A program made the translations under genes and the position numbers. A stretch of 64,000 bases of DNA from CAZICM01 sp964537685. GTDB lineage: Bacteria; Myxococcota_A; Polyangia; Polyangiales; Polyangiaceae. Of the stretch, positions 34,004 to 43,019 are shown piece after piece (position 1 is the first letter of the stretch; each line of letters begins with the position of its first letter). Location: assembly GCA_964537685.1 (NCBI GenBank), contig CAZICM010000020.1, positions 62,001-126,000 on the forward strand, written 5' to 3'. Under the pieces are notes generated by a model that made no database searches, was not told the origin of the DNA, and saw only the letters and a program-made list of their open reading frames with translations.

Positions 34004-35227
34004 ATGAAGGCGTTGGGTCCGGCGCTAAGGCTTTGGATGGGGTTCGCGCTTGCGTGTGCGGCGTTGTCCTGTGGCAAGGGGGGCGCTGCCGATCCGGATG
34101 GCGGTGTGGCGGTGACGCCCAAGGGGAAGGTGTTGGAGGCTGCGGAAAACGAGAGTGCCGATGGAGGGGCGGCGCGTTCTCAGACCAAGGCGGCGGGTTC
34201 GGATCAGGTGGAGATTCCGGGCGGGAAGTTTGTGGCGGGCAGCACGCCGGGCGACAAAGGCCGCGATCCGGTGCTGGAGCCCTCGATGCTCGACGTGGAG
34301 CTGGGCGGGTTTTCAATCGATCGGTTTTTGTATCCGAACGATCCTCAAAAGCCGCCGATGACGGGTATTTCAAGGGCAAAGGCGGCCGATTTATGCCAGC
34401 AGGCCGGGGCACGGCTGTGTACGGAGCTCGAGTGGGAGATGGCCTGTAAGGGGCCCGGCGGAGACAGCTATGCGGGAGGAGCGGCATGGGATGCGGCCTG
34501 TGCCAAAGATCCAAAGCAATGCGCGTCGGGTTACGGCGTATTGGGCATGGGCACGCTGGTGCGCGAATGGACGGCGAGCGATGTGCAGCCCATTGAAAAC
34601 ATGCAAGCCAAGGCGGCGGCGGTGCGGGGAGCGAAGGCCGATGCGATTGCGCCCGATCATCGCTGTGCGAGGCGGATGGCGGTTGCGCCCGATGCATCGG
34701 GGCCGGACATAGGTTTTCGGTGCTGCCGTGGAGCGCCCAATGCGGCGAGCGTGCCTTCGCCCGTGTGGAAACAGACCTTTGCGCGCGCCGAGCTGCCCAT
34801 TTCGAACGTGGTGACGATGTTTTCGAGCGTGCCTCAATTAAAAGATTTGGGCGAAGAGCTTTTGTATTTTAAAGAACCGGATGATTTAACGATTGTGCTT
34901 GGGCGGGGAGATGCGGGCGCGGCGCCTCAAAATACGGTGCTCACCACATCGCCATTGGTATGGAACCCGGTTCCCGGTGAGGAGATTTTGGTGATCTCGG
35001 GCAAAGCCGCGAAGGATTCATTTATTGTTGCATTTTATCGATTGCCTGACAATCGCTATCGGCTTGCATCGTCGCTGATATTAAAGAATGAAAAAGGGCC
35101 GATCGTATTGGGCTTCAATGGTTATGTAAGGCGAAAATTAAGCTGGGCCACATGCTGGGAATGCCCTGGGGAGTCGGGAAATATCACCTTTAGGGATGAT
35201 AATCGCGTGGTCATTACGCAGAAGTAG
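34004..35227 (+). CDS. SUMF1/FGE-fold (PvdO-like) lipoprotein
   Basis: 407 residues from the ATG at 34004, which opens the lipoprotein signal MKALGPALRLWMGFALACAALSC; the longer frame overlaps the divergent gene. After a Gly/Asp-rich linker, residues ~65-250 carry the formylglycine-generating enzyme-type fold: VEIPGGKFVAGS, RLCTELEWEMACKG and a final GFRCC. The usual RGGSW motif reads VRGAK and active-site Cys placement is unclear, so this is more likely a structural or binding member than an enzyme. The C-terminal ~150 residues are not recognised. Confidence 0.85.
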   Translation: MKALGPALRLWMGFALACAALSCGKGGAADPDGGVAVTPKGKVLEAAENESADGGAARSQTKAAGSDQVEIPGGKFVAGSTPGDKGRDPVLEPSMLDVELGGFSIDRFLYPNDPQKPPMTGISRAKAADLCQQAGARLCTELEWEMACKGPGGDSYAGGAAWDAACAKDPKQCASGYGVLGMGTLVREWTASDVQPIENMQAKAAAVRGAKADAIAPDHRCARRMAVAPDASGPDIGFRCCRGAPNAASVPSPVWKQTFARAELPISNVVTMFSSVPQLKDLGEELLYFKEPDDLTIVLGRGDAGAAPQNTVLTTSPLVWNPVPGEEILVISGKAAKDSFIVAFYRLPDNRYRLASSLILKNEKGPIVLGFNGYVRRKLSWATCWECPGESGNITFRDDNRVVITQK

Positions 35228-35244
35228 GCGATAAAATAATCCCG

Positions 35245-36243
35245 ATGAAGAGCCTTCTACGAAGACGATTCGATTTTGCGGCGATGGCTGGATGTTGCTG
35301 GTGTTTGGCGGCCTGTTCCGGTGGATCTCCGGGCCAGCAGGCCGAGCCGCCAAAGCCGCCCGCGCCCCAGGAATCGAAGTCCAGCGCCGCCATTGTCTGG
35401 CTGGCTGGAAAGACTGCAAAGAGCAGTGAATCCATTCAGAGTGTGTGGGTGGAAGACAGTCCCTCCGGCCCTGTCGAAAAAGCAAGGCGCAACGAGGCGG
35501 TGACGGCGGATGCGTCCGGCGTTTGGGCGCTTCGGGTTGTCAATACATCTTCGTCCTGCAAGGCATGTGAGTGCGAGGATGGAAACAACACGGCATGTTC
35601 GGCGACGATGATTGAATCCAACGAGTTGAAGGCGGTGCGCCTTCCTATGGGGAAGGAAGTGCCGATTGCTTCGTCCGAGCTAAGCTGCGGTGATGATGCG
35701 ATTCAAATGGCCGAGGGGCATCTATCGCTTGTGTCGATGGCGGGTCCTTGGATTACAATCGCCAAGAGCGCCATGATGATGGTATGCGGGGCGGCTCATC
35801 CGATGTTTTCGGGTGAATGGATAGTGTACAATATTGAGCAGCGCAAGCCGTTCCAGGTGGTGCTATCCCCCGATGATGACGCGCGGATGGCCAAGCAAGC
35901 CCATGAAATCCTTGTGCGCACCGGACAAGGTTGTATTTCAAGCGATGAAGCCCCCGCAACCTTGATAATGAGCAGCTTTGGCTACGATCGGACGGGTAAA
36001 CTCAAGGGGCATTACTATTATGGAATGCCTTCGAATTATGCCTGTGGCACAGGACCGGATCATTACTCGATGGTTACGGAGCTCAGCGATGATGCCGTTC
36101 CTGGAGCTCTTCAGACCCTTCCCAAGGTATCCCCCTGGCTTGTCGCATATATGCAGCGGTCCGATGTGGATGTTGTTGGTGTTCAAGAAATAGATGATAC
36201 ATGGGACTACTCGGCCTATGTAAAGGTATTTCAAGAACGGTAG
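35245..36243 (+). CDS. Lipoprotein of unknown function
   Basis: 332 residues, 17 bp after the SUMF1-like gene on the same strand. Signal peptide ending CLAAC (lipobox) at about residue 24, followed by a Pro/Ala-rich linker. The mature part has scattered cysteines (SCKACECEDGNNTAC, ELSCGDD) and a region GHYYYGMPSNYACGTGPDHYS, but no recognised domain. Probably cotranscribed with the upstream lipoprotein. Confidence 0.7.
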   Translation: MKSLLRRRFDFAAMAGCCWCLAACSGGSPGQQAEPPKPPAPQESKSSAAIVWLAGKTAKSSESIQSVWVEDSPSGPVEKARRNEAVTADASGVWALRVVNTSSSCKACECEDGNNTACSATMIESNELKAVRLPMGKEVPIASSELSCGDDAIQMAEGHLSLVSMAGPWITIAKSAMMMVCGAAHPMFSGEWIVYNIEQRKPFQVVLSPDDDARMAKQAHEILVRTGQGCISSDEAPATLIMSSFGYDRTGKLKGHYYYGMPSNYACGTGPDHYSMVTELSDDAVPGALQTLPKVSPWLVAYMQRSDVDVVGVQEIDDTWDYSAYVKVFQER

Positions 36244-36258
36244 GCTCGAGCGGGTGCT

Positions 36259-36277
36259 TTGGCATAGGTCTTGCTTT
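36259..36277 (+). promoter_or_regulatory. Candidate sigma54 (-24/-12) promoter of the sensor-regulator operon
   Basis: TTGGCATAGGTCTTGCTTT has the GG (36261-36262) and GC (36273-36274) dinucleotides separated by exactly 10 bp, matching the -24/-12 consensus TTGGCAC-N5-TTGC with one or two mismatches. The expected transcript start near 36286 lies ~66 bp upstream of the sensor kinase. A 13-bp palindrome CGTTGTCGCAACG (36279-36291) overlaps this region. Because the operon encodes its own sigma54 activator, autoregulation is plausible. Confidence 0.6.
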
Positions 36278-36351
36278 GCGTTGTCGCAACGAATATCAGA
36301 CTGCAGGTGTCGATCGTTGATTCCGGCCCATAAGCCCTAAAATATAATTAC

Positions 36352-37728
36352 ATGCCCCCTCGATATCGTATTATCCGAATTGGCCCGCTGATCACCGCCC
36401 TTCTTTTAGGAATGATCCTCATCGGCTCGGCCCTGTTGAGCTACCGCTCCGCGCAGCGCCTCGGCGAAACGCTGATTAGGGGGCAAGGAGATGCGCTGTT
36501 CGCCGCTTTTCGGAGCCGCGCTCCTTTTCGCAGGGGTTTTGTCGATCAGGCGCTTTTGAACGACGTTTTCACCGCTGGAGAGCCTCAAGGATTGCGTTTT
36601 ATTGGCCTCCTCTCTCTCGATGGAAAGATTATTTTGGGGGCCGGACTGCCCAAGGGAAACCTGTCGCCGCTCAGTCCCCCTCCCAAAGACGGCGATATCC
36701 AGTCCATCAATGGCCGCTGCCGCATCTTTTTTCCCGCGCCGGGTCTGAGAGACCCTCGTGACGATCCAGGCCCGGCCCCGCCCGAAGGGCCGAACGAACC
36801 TCCTCCCTTTGGGATGGGTCATCCCGGGCCTCCTCCAGACCGTCATGGGCCGCCGCAAATGTCTTCAAACGCGGGTATTCCGCCATTTCTTATGCCTTTT
36901 CCCAACAGCGAGCCCCGGGTTATTGTCGTCGAATACGAGCCTACCGGCGCTCAGGGGCTAATGGCGGATGCCACGCGAAACCTCGCGATTGGTCTTACGA
37001 CGGCGCTGGCCTTGATGTTGGTGGCATTGGTGCTCTTTCGGCTGGCCTCATCCGCCGGCGCCATGGAGGAAAGGCTGGCTCATCAGCGGCATTTGGCTTC
37101 GCTGGGTGAAATGTCTGCCGTTCTTGCGCATGAGATTCGAAATCCGCTCGCGGCGCTAAAGGGGCATGCTCAGCTTTTGCTAGAGCAATTGGGCGAGAAT
37201 AGCCGGGAATATAAGCGGGCTGAACGGGTCGTGAAGGAAGCCGTGCGCTTGGAGGTGTTGACCAATGAGCTTCTCGATTTCGCCCGCTCGGGTAAGGTGC
37301 AGCGTAGCGAGGTATCGCCTTCGGAATTGGTGAACGATGTTGTTCAAGCCTTGGGCGAGGAGCGTTTTGAGCTCGATTTAAGCCATGCTCCACCGTTGTT
37401 TTCCCTCGATCCGGTGCGGATGAGGCAAGTGCTCAGCAATTTGCTTGGCAATGCGCTTCTGGCTTCTCCTTCGGATAAACTGGTATTTGTAAAGATGAGC
37501 CTGGAACGCGGGGAACTTTGGTTGACCGTTCAGGATCGGGGGCCAGGTATAGAAGTGGGGCAAGAAGTGAAAATTTTTGAGGCATTTCATACGACAAGGG
37601 TGCATGGCACTGGACTTGGATTGGCCGTGGCCCGGCGTATCGTGGAGCTGCATGGTGGCACGATTTCCGCATGTAATCATTCGAGCGGTGGAGCGCTGTT
37701 TCAAGTCAAGATTCCTCCTGCAAAATAG
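36352..37728 (+). CDS. Membrane sensor histidine kinase (ZraS/NtrB type)
   Basis: 458 residues. Two membrane segments (about 11-30 and 211-231) flank an exported domain of ~180 residues that includes a Pro/Gly/His-rich segment (GHPGPPPDRHGPP, about 157-167), which might bind metal ions. The H-box AVLAHEIRNPLAALKGH places the phosphorylated His at 260; the N-box QVLSNLLGNALLAS and G-box DRGPGI follow. It autophosphorylates and donates to the regulator encoded 27 bp downstream. ZraS (zinc/antimicrobial sensing) is the nearest architectural comparison; the signal is unknown. Confidence 0.92.
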   Translation: MPPRYRIIRIGPLITALLLGMILIGSALLSYRSAQRLGETLIRGQGDALFAAFRSRAPFRRGFVDQALLNDVFTAGEPQGLRFIGLLSLDGKIILGAGLPKGNLSPLSPPPKDGDIQSINGRCRIFFPAPGLRDPRDDPGPAPPEGPNEPPPFGMGHPGPPPDRHGPPQMSSNAGIPPFLMPFPNSEPRVIVVEYEPTGAQGLMADATRNLAIGLTTALALMLVALVLFRLASSAGAMEERLAHQRHLASLGEMSAVLAHEIRNPLAALKGHAQLLLEQLGENSREYKRAERVVKEAVRLEVLTNELLDFARSGKVQRSEVSPSELVNDVVQALGEERFELDLSHAPPLFSLDPVRMRQVLSNLLGNALLASPSDKLVFVKMSLERGELWLTVQDRGPGIEVGQEVKIFEAFHTTRVHGTGLGLAVARRIVELHGGTISACNHSSGGALFQVKIPPAK

Positions 37729-37755
37729 GCCGAAGAGCATAAGTGGTGGTGGATT

Positions 37756-39087
37756 ATGGCAAGCATATTGGTTGTGGACGATGAAGAGGGCGTTCGCACG
37801 TTTTTGGTCGATGCCTTGGAGACGGAAGGCCATGAGGTACAGAGTGCCGCGAATGGGCAAAAGGCATTGGAAGAAGTTAAAAAGCGAAGTTTTCATGTGG
37901 TGATTACCGATCTCAAGATGCCTGGGATCGACGGGATGGAGGTGGTACGCACCCTGAGAGCCGAGCAGCCGGAGGTGCAAGTTGTGGTCTTGTCGGCTCA
38001 TGGCACCGTAACTTCTGCTGTCGAGGCGATGAAACTGGGAGCCTTTGATTTTCTTCAAAAGCCGATTGGAAGCCCGGCGGAGCTGAGGCTATTGGTGTCC
38101 AGGGCCGTGGAGCGCTTTCGGCTGCAGGCGTCGCAGGAGGTGCAGCGGCGAAGGGATGAAATGCCGCTTTCCTATGGGGCCGCCGCGATGGAGTCTGTGG
38201 TGCGGGCGCTGAAGAAGGTGGCTCCCACGGATGCGACGGTATTGTTGTTGGGGGAAAGTGGTACAGGAAAGGAAGTCGCGGCTCAGGCGGTGCATCGATG
38301 GAGCCATCGTGAATCAGGGCCTTTCGTGGCTCTAAATTGCGCGGCTCTTTCGGAGAATTTGCTGGAGAGCGAGCTGTTTGGGCATGAAAAAGGCGCGTTC
38401 ACGGGGGCGCTCGCGAGAAAGCGCGGCCGTATTGAGCTGGCCGAGGGTGGGACTTTTTTTCTGGATGAAATGGGGGAATTAAAGCCTGCCCTTCAAGCGA
38501 AGTTGCTTCGGGTGCTTCAAGAGCGGCGTTTTGAGCGGGTGGGGGGTAGTCAAAGTGTTTTCGCCAATGTGAGATGGGTAGCGGCCACCAACCGGGATTT
38601 AAAGGCGATGATGGCCGAGGGATTGTTTAGGGAAGATTTATATCATCGGCTTGCTGTATTTCCGGTGAAGCTGCCGCCATTGCGCGAGCGGAGAGAGGAT
38701 ATTTTGCCTCTGAGCGAGAAATTGTTGCTGCGCATTGGAGCGGAAATTGGGAGGCCGGGTTTGTATTTGCATGAAGACGCTAAATACATGCTGCTCGAGG
38801 CTGAGTGGCCGGGGAATGTGCGAGAGCTATCGAATACCTTGGAAAGAGCGGCTATTTTAGCGGATGGGCTGATGCTGCGGGCAGAAGATCTATCTCTATT
38901 GCCAGGAAACGGCCCGCCGGTTGCCGAGGGTGCACCCGGGGGACTTCGTTCAATGGCCGAGGCGGAGCAAGAGGCTATCCGCAAGGCGCTTTTGCATTAT
39001 GGGGGCAATCGTCGTAAGGTGGCGGAGCATTTGGGTATTGGGCTCCGGACCTTATACGATAAGCTAAAGCGTTATGGATTGAGTTAG
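37756..39087 (+). CDS. Sigma54-dependent response regulator (NtrC/ZraR type)
   Basis: 443 residues in the canonical order: receiver domain (1-118, phospho-acceptor Asp52, Lys102), AAA+ domain with Walker A GESGTGKE (166-173) and the intact sigma54-contact loop GAFTGA (213-218), and a Fis-type helix-turn-helix (about 405-440: NRRKVAEHLGIGLRTLYDKL). It activates sigma54-RNA polymerase promoters when phosphorylated. It forms an operon with the sensor kinase. Candidate targets are the sigma54 sites at 36259 and upstream of the M6 protease gene. Confidence 0.95.
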   Translation: MASILVVDDEEGVRTFLVDALETEGHEVQSAANGQKALEEVKKRSFHVVITDLKMPGIDGMEVVRTLRAEQPEVQVVVLSAHGTVTSAVEAMKLGAFDFLQKPIGSPAELRLLVSRAVERFRLQASQEVQRRRDEMPLSYGAAAMESVVRALKKVAPTDATVLLLGESGTGKEVAAQAVHRWSHRESGPFVALNCAALSENLLESELFGHEKGAFTGALARKRGRIELAEGGTFFLDEMGELKPALQAKLLRVLQERRFERVGGSQSVFANVRWVAATNRDLKAMMAEGLFREDLYHRLAVFPVKLPPLRERREDILPLSEKLLLRIGAEIGRPGLYLHEDAKYMLLEAEWPGNVRELSNTLERAAILADGLMLRAEDLSLLPGNGPPVAEGAPGGLRSMAEAEQEAIRKALLHYGGNRRKVAEHLGIGLRTLYDKLKRYGLS

Positions 39088-39125
39088 TCTGCGGTTTTGG
39101 CATGGCCTGCGTGCGAATTTAGCAC

Positions 39126-41405
39126 CTACACCCGATGAATTTTAAGCGCCCAGCGAGCCAGCTTCCCTTCATCTTGTTTCACCATATCGGCTACCTTGAG
39201 CATCCACACGCCCTGGGTGGATTGTCCTGCTAATGTATCCAACTCCGGGGTATTGGTCACATTAAAGGTCTTGATCAGGTTGTCGGTGCTGCCTCCCGCT
39301 TGATCCTGAAGCACAATATGGGTACCCTGGGGAGAGATAAGGGAAATCGCCAAGTCTCCAACATAGGAATGCGTAATATCGACCGAGACTTCAACTTGCC
39401 CCACTCGGCCTTGCTGTGGGCAGGAGATAGAGCGGGTAATTCCCTCGGGCTGATGATCGGGAATAATTGCGCCGGCCTCCTCGGCGAGTCCAATACTCTG
39501 ATTCTGCGGCTCCACTTCGACTTCAATGGACCATTTCTCCAGCGTGCCAAGATGCTTGGCGGCCAAATCGCTTACAAAGAGCATCCAGCCTCCAGCCGCG
39601 GGGCTGCCCTTGAGGTCCAGAAGCGCTGGGGTCGTGGTGGCCGTAAAGGTCGTGCGCAGATCGTCGGCCTTTCCCCCGGATCGGTTATGCAGCACAATTT
39701 CCTGACCGGCAGGCGATCGGAGCGATACACGCAGATCGCCTCGCTGAGAATGCTTGATTTCAACATGCACGGATACCGAAGCCACGGTATTGCCAGGATC
39801 GCCATTCAGTAGAATCGTGTCTACAATACCGGTGATGTTGTTATCGGGTATCTTCACTTTGGGAGCCGACTCACCCCCCAGCGGTTCCTGCTGGATGGGA
39901 GGCGTTTCTTTTCCAATCGAGCAATGGATGGTCTGATTGGAATCGATAGCAATATTGCGTACCGCGAAACCCGAAGGAGAACCATCCCACCAATGCGCAT
40001 TGGGGGTTGTGGTATCATTAAAGCCCGCAGTATTCGCGGAGTTGAACAGATCTCCGGCCTGGCTTGCCCTCGGATTGGTCTCCAAATGGAATTTCCCATC
40101 GGCCTGCTCCAGCGAGCATTCATAGTGAAGCGCCTGGCTCATCTGCTCGTTGGAATTATCGCCGCCTTCGTCCACATGCCATATCGCGAGGCCCGAGGAC
40201 GGAAGGGTTATATCGCGCTTTGCCGCACAGCGGTTTTCGATAATAAAATATTCGGTCTGGGTTTTTGCATATAAAAATGCTTCATCGGCATCATAAGGCA
40301 AAGCAAGCGCGTCGCCTTCCTTAAGCTGCGTCACCTTACCCAGCCATCCGGCCTTGTACCTGAGATAGGCGCATACATTCACCGGATTCTTTTCGCTTGG
40401 GCCTCCCGAGCTCATCAGGCAATAATCGCCCGCACCGCTGGATTCATAGCCATAGTCATACAAGTCCGGGAAGTCGCATACCATATGGCCGTTTTCATGG
40501 CAGAATACTCCAATGGATAATTCGCTGCCGATATTGGTAATCTGATAATCATAGGCGCTTCTTCCCGGCGCAAGCTTAAGAGGCTGTTTCAGGCTCCACG
40601 AATGGGGCCATAGCCCTTCATTCCAGTTGTTGATACAGGGGCCTGCATAGAATGCATTGATAGCATAGACATAGCCGCTGCTGTCGGACGATAGCTTGCT
40701 AAAATCGAACCCTTTTGCCATTAAGCTTTGAAGGGCCTCGGTAATAAGGGCGCGCGCCCGCGTTCCGCATGTTACTTTCGGATCGGTATAGTATTCGCGG
40801 GGATACTTCGCGGTATAATAGGCAGCTACAATGTTGTTATACCGGAAGCGGCCGTGGGAATTATCCAAGAAGTATTGGCGGACCGAACCGTTGTTGCCAA
40901 AACTGGTATAGTTTAGCCCATTGCAGAATTCATCCACATCCGTTTGAGGAACCGTCCCCAGTACATCGGGAAACTGTACGAGCAGGCAAAGACCTGTAAA
41001 ATCTCCCACGGTTCCGCGCGTCGGAGGAGCGCGCATAGACCTGGGGGATAAGGATAGTGCTTCTTTTCGCCTGAGTTCCCACCGCTGTTCGCAGCGGCGC
41101 AAACCCTTGCGTGTGCCTTGGCTGGACGCCGCAGGTCCCCGCTCCAGCCTTCGAAACGGCCTGAGATGCTTGGCCAAATCCGATGGCAACAGGGCCCTTT
41201 CGGTGGGCCGAAGTGCGGTCGGCGTTAATTCGCCCGTGGGGGATAGATTGGCATAACAATAAAAGCCCTTGGCATCTTTGGTGAGGGTATAGCCCTCGGG
41301 GCTCTCAAAAAAGGCTGTATGCTGATCTCCAAACCCCACTACGGAGAAGGGTGTGCCGTCCGGTTGGGTGAATGTAAATGTTTTTCCACGGAAAGGAAAA
41401 GACAC
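39126..41405 (-). CDS. M6 family metalloprotease with two P-domains
   Basis: 759 residues, GTG start with an excellent AAGGAGG site 5 bp upstream. After an N-terminal propeptide-like region (residues ~1-110), the M6 (immune inhibitor A) catalytic domain contains the zinc motif CHENGHMVCDFPDLYDY (HENGH). Two proprotein-convertase-like P-domains follow (about 530-640 and 650-759, each ending ...LDLKGSPAAGGWML/...GVWMLKVADM). There is no signal peptide, which is unexpected for this family. It converges with the regulator gene (38 bp apart) and has a sigma54-like promoter. Confidence 0.9.
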   Translation of the reverse strand: MSFPFRGKTFTFTQPDGTPFSVVGFGDQHTAFFESPEGYTLTKDAKGFYCYANLSPTGELTPTALRPTERALLPSDLAKHLRPFRRLERGPAASSQGTRKGLRRCEQRWELRRKEALSLSPRSMRAPPTRGTVGDFTGLCLLVQFPDVLGTVPQTDVDEFCNGLNYTSFGNNGSVRQYFLDNSHGRFRYNNIVAAYYTAKYPREYYTDPKVTCGTRARALITEALQSLMAKGFDFSKLSSDSSGYVYAINAFYAGPCINNWNEGLWPHSWSLKQPLKLAPGRSAYDYQITNIGSELSIGVFCHENGHMVCDFPDLYDYGYESSGAGDYCLMSSGGPSEKNPVNVCAYLRYKAGWLGKVTQLKEGDALALPYDADEAFLYAKTQTEYFIIENRCAAKRDITLPSSGLAIWHVDEGGDNSNEQMSQALHYECSLEQADGKFHLETNPRASQAGDLFNSANTAGFNDTTTPNAHWWDGSPSGFAVRNIAIDSNQTIHCSIGKETPPIQQEPLGGESAPKVKIPDNNITGIVDTILLNGDPGNTVASVSVHVEIKHSQRGDLRVSLRSPAGQEIVLHNRSGGKADDLRTTFTATTTPALLDLKGSPAAGGWMLFVSDLAAKHLGTLEKWSIEVEVEPQNQSIGLAEEAGAIIPDHQPEGITRSISCPQQGRVGQVEVSVDITHSYVGDLAISLISPQGTHIVLQDQAGGSTDNLIKTFNVTNTPELDTLAGQSTQGVWMLKVADMVKQDEGKLARWALKIHRV

Positions 41406-41413
41406 GAGTGCCT

Positions 41414-41439
41414 CCTTGCCTCGCCTCGGCGGGGCAAGG
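41414..41439 (-). promoter_or_regulatory. Hairpin overlapping the protease ribosome-binding site
   Basis: CCTTGCC (41414-41420) and GGCAAGG (41433-41439) are complementary, with an inner GCC/GGC pair in the 12-base loop. On the transcribed minus strand the 3' arm GGCAAGG merges with the AAGGAGG ribosome-binding site of the M6 protease gene, so pairing would partly sequester it. It also sits at the predicted 5' end of the sigma54 transcript. Confidence 0.5.
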
Positions 41440-41445
41440 GTTCTG

Positions 41446-41462
41446 TCGCACGAGGCGTGCCA
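41446..41462 (-). promoter_or_regulatory. Candidate sigma54 promoter of the M6 protease gene
   Basis: On the minus strand TGGCACGCCTCGTGCGA has GG (41461-41460) and GC (41449-41448) separated by 10 bp; the -24 element TGGCACG is a perfect consensus match, the -12 (GTGC) has one mismatch. Predicted transcript start near 41436, about 30 bp upstream of the GTG. The same DNA includes the palindrome GCACG-AGG-CGTGC, which could also be an operator. Confidence 0.5.
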
Positions 41463-41590
41463 TGGTGCCGATGAATGGAAAAAACCGTGAAATCAGCGAG
41501 AACAGCGGGCTTTCGTGGGGTGAGGCAGGCGCAAGACTTGCGTGGGGACAGGCAGGGCTTGCGGATAGGGCGGACGTTTCAGAAGAGGGC

Positions 41591-41830
41591 TCAAGGCGTA
41601 TCGTGAATTTCCAGAACGACATCCTCGCGGGGGGTCGAAGCCGCGGTTGCCCGAAGGGTTCTAATCGCTTTCTCAAGGCGGGCTTCTATTTCAGGGCTGT
41701 CCAGCGTGGGGGTAAGCTCTTCGGGAAGAACGCGCGCGAGGAGGATCATCCGGGCAACCACAAAGCGCCCCGCGGGGCCGCCACACGACATCCGAAAATC
41801 ATCATAGAGGCGTTTGGCGCGTCCTAGCAT
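41591..41830 (-). CDS. Small hypothetical protein coupled to GAF gene
   Basis: 79 residues from the ATG at 41830, which overlaps the last 7 bases of the GAF gene, so translation is likely coupled; a longer frame to 41878 lies inside that gene. No signal peptide; the sequence begins MLGRAKRLYDDFRMSCGG and is basic at the start and acidic at the end (ESPEIEARLEKAIRTLRA-like helix). Not recognised. Confidence 0.6.
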   Translation of the reverse strand: MLGRAKRLYDDFRMSCGGPAGRFVVARMILLARVLPEELTPTLDSPEIEARLEKAIRTLRATAASTPREDVVLEIHDTP

Positions 41831-42903
41831 GGCATTGCCTCCTCGTGGATGTTTAAACCCGAAAGTGGGCGCAGGCATGGGGCGAGCCTCTGTTCCAATC
41901 CCAGTTCCCGGCTAAGCCCCCGCAGGCCGCTCATCAATTCATTCAGTCCAGAGCTCAAGTCAAGGTCGAACATCAATACCTCGTTGAGCACCGCCGCATT
42001 GCGCTCCAGCACATCGACGGATAGGGCTCCCTGCATCAGACCTTCCAGCAATCGCGGGAGGGTACATGCCTCGGCCATGGCTCGAAGCAGACTTCGCCCG
42101 GAGAGTTCAATGGTCCGGCGGGTCGAGGGATCGGCAGGGGTATTGCTCAGATCAAGCATTCGGAGAATCTGCCGGGCTCCTCGTTCAACCAGATGGGCGT
42201 TTTCGTTGAGCTCGATTGAAAGCGCGACGATATTGGCCAGGGCGTTTTTCCACCCATCCTTGGGTTTCCGCAAGATTTCATGGGGATGGGTGTGTTCCGC
42301 CTCGCGAAGTACCGATGAAAGTTCAGCCAGGGCCCGGTCAAGTATGCGCACATCTCTCGCCAACTGCGCGATATTCGCTGGAAAGTCCATCGATTTGGGG
42401 GTGTCTTCCTCGTGGGCGTTCCGCTCCTTCATTTCTAAAAAGCGGGCGACTACCGTGGAGGCAAGTGTTTGCAGTGTGTCGATCAAGGCTGGGTCGAAAT
42501 TCCTGGGCTTTACGTCGATCACACATAAAGACCCAATCACTTCTCCCTGATAGTGAAGTGGAACGCCTAGGTACGAGCCAATTCCATACGCATCGACCAG
42601 CTCTTTGGGCACGCGGGTATCCGCGGGAGCATCCGACACAATAAACGGGTGATCTTCCTGAACGACAAACTGACAGAAGGAGGATTGTCTCGACGTTGCC
42701 CGGCTTTGCTCAAGATCGGGAGGGAGCCCGATCTGTGCGCGAAAAAATTGGACCCGCCGCATCACCAGGCTAATGAGTGCGATGGGTGTATGTGCGCTTT
42801 CGCTTGCCTGTTGGACACAGGATTGCAGCACATCGTCGGGAGTGATGGAGATGAGTTCCGCATCGAAGGCATCGAGGCGGTGTTTGCTATTGAGTTGGGG
42901 CAT
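41824..42903 (-). CDS. GAF-domain sensory protein
   Basis: 359 residues. A GAF domain spans about 10-160, with RVQFFRAQIGLP, SFCQFVVQEDHPFIVSDAP and GSYLGVPLHYQGEVIGSLCVID being typical of free-standing GAF proteins that precede histidine kinases or cyclases. The C-terminal ~190 residues are helical with no catalytic motif visible. A cytoplasmic ligand- or redox-sensing role is inferred. It is followed by the coupled 79-residue protein and preceded, 116 bp upstream on the same strand, by the kinase-macro gene. Confidence 0.85.
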   Translation of the reverse strand: MPQLNSKHRLDAFDAELISITPDDVLQSCVQQASESAHTPIALISLVMRRVQFFRAQIGLPPDLEQSRATSRQSSFCQFVVQEDHPFIVSDAPADTRVPKELVDAYGIGSYLGVPLHYQGEVIGSLCVIDVKPRNFDPALIDTLQTLASTVVARFLEMKERNAHEEDTPKSMDFPANIAQLARDVRILDRALAELSSVLREAEHTHPHEILRKPKDGWKNALANIVALSIELNENAHLVERGARQILRMLDLSNTPADPSTRRTIELSGRSLLRAMAEACTLPRLLEGLMQGALSVDVLERNAAVLNEVLMFDLDLSSGLNELMSGLRGLSRELGLEQRLAPCLRPLSGLNIHEEAMPC

Positions 42904-43019
42904 AAAAACTCACCAAATGCCCGATGTGTCAATCACTGGGCATTCGATGGCATAGGGCAGGTTTTCCCTAAGTCAAACGGGTCCAACGCTGATTTTATAC
43001 TCAGCCCCTCATTTCGCTT

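Noticed and set aside
36343..36348. TATAAT in front of the sensor kinase
   Set aside because: It is 4 bp from the start codon with no usable -35, whereas a sigma54 element lies at a proper distance.
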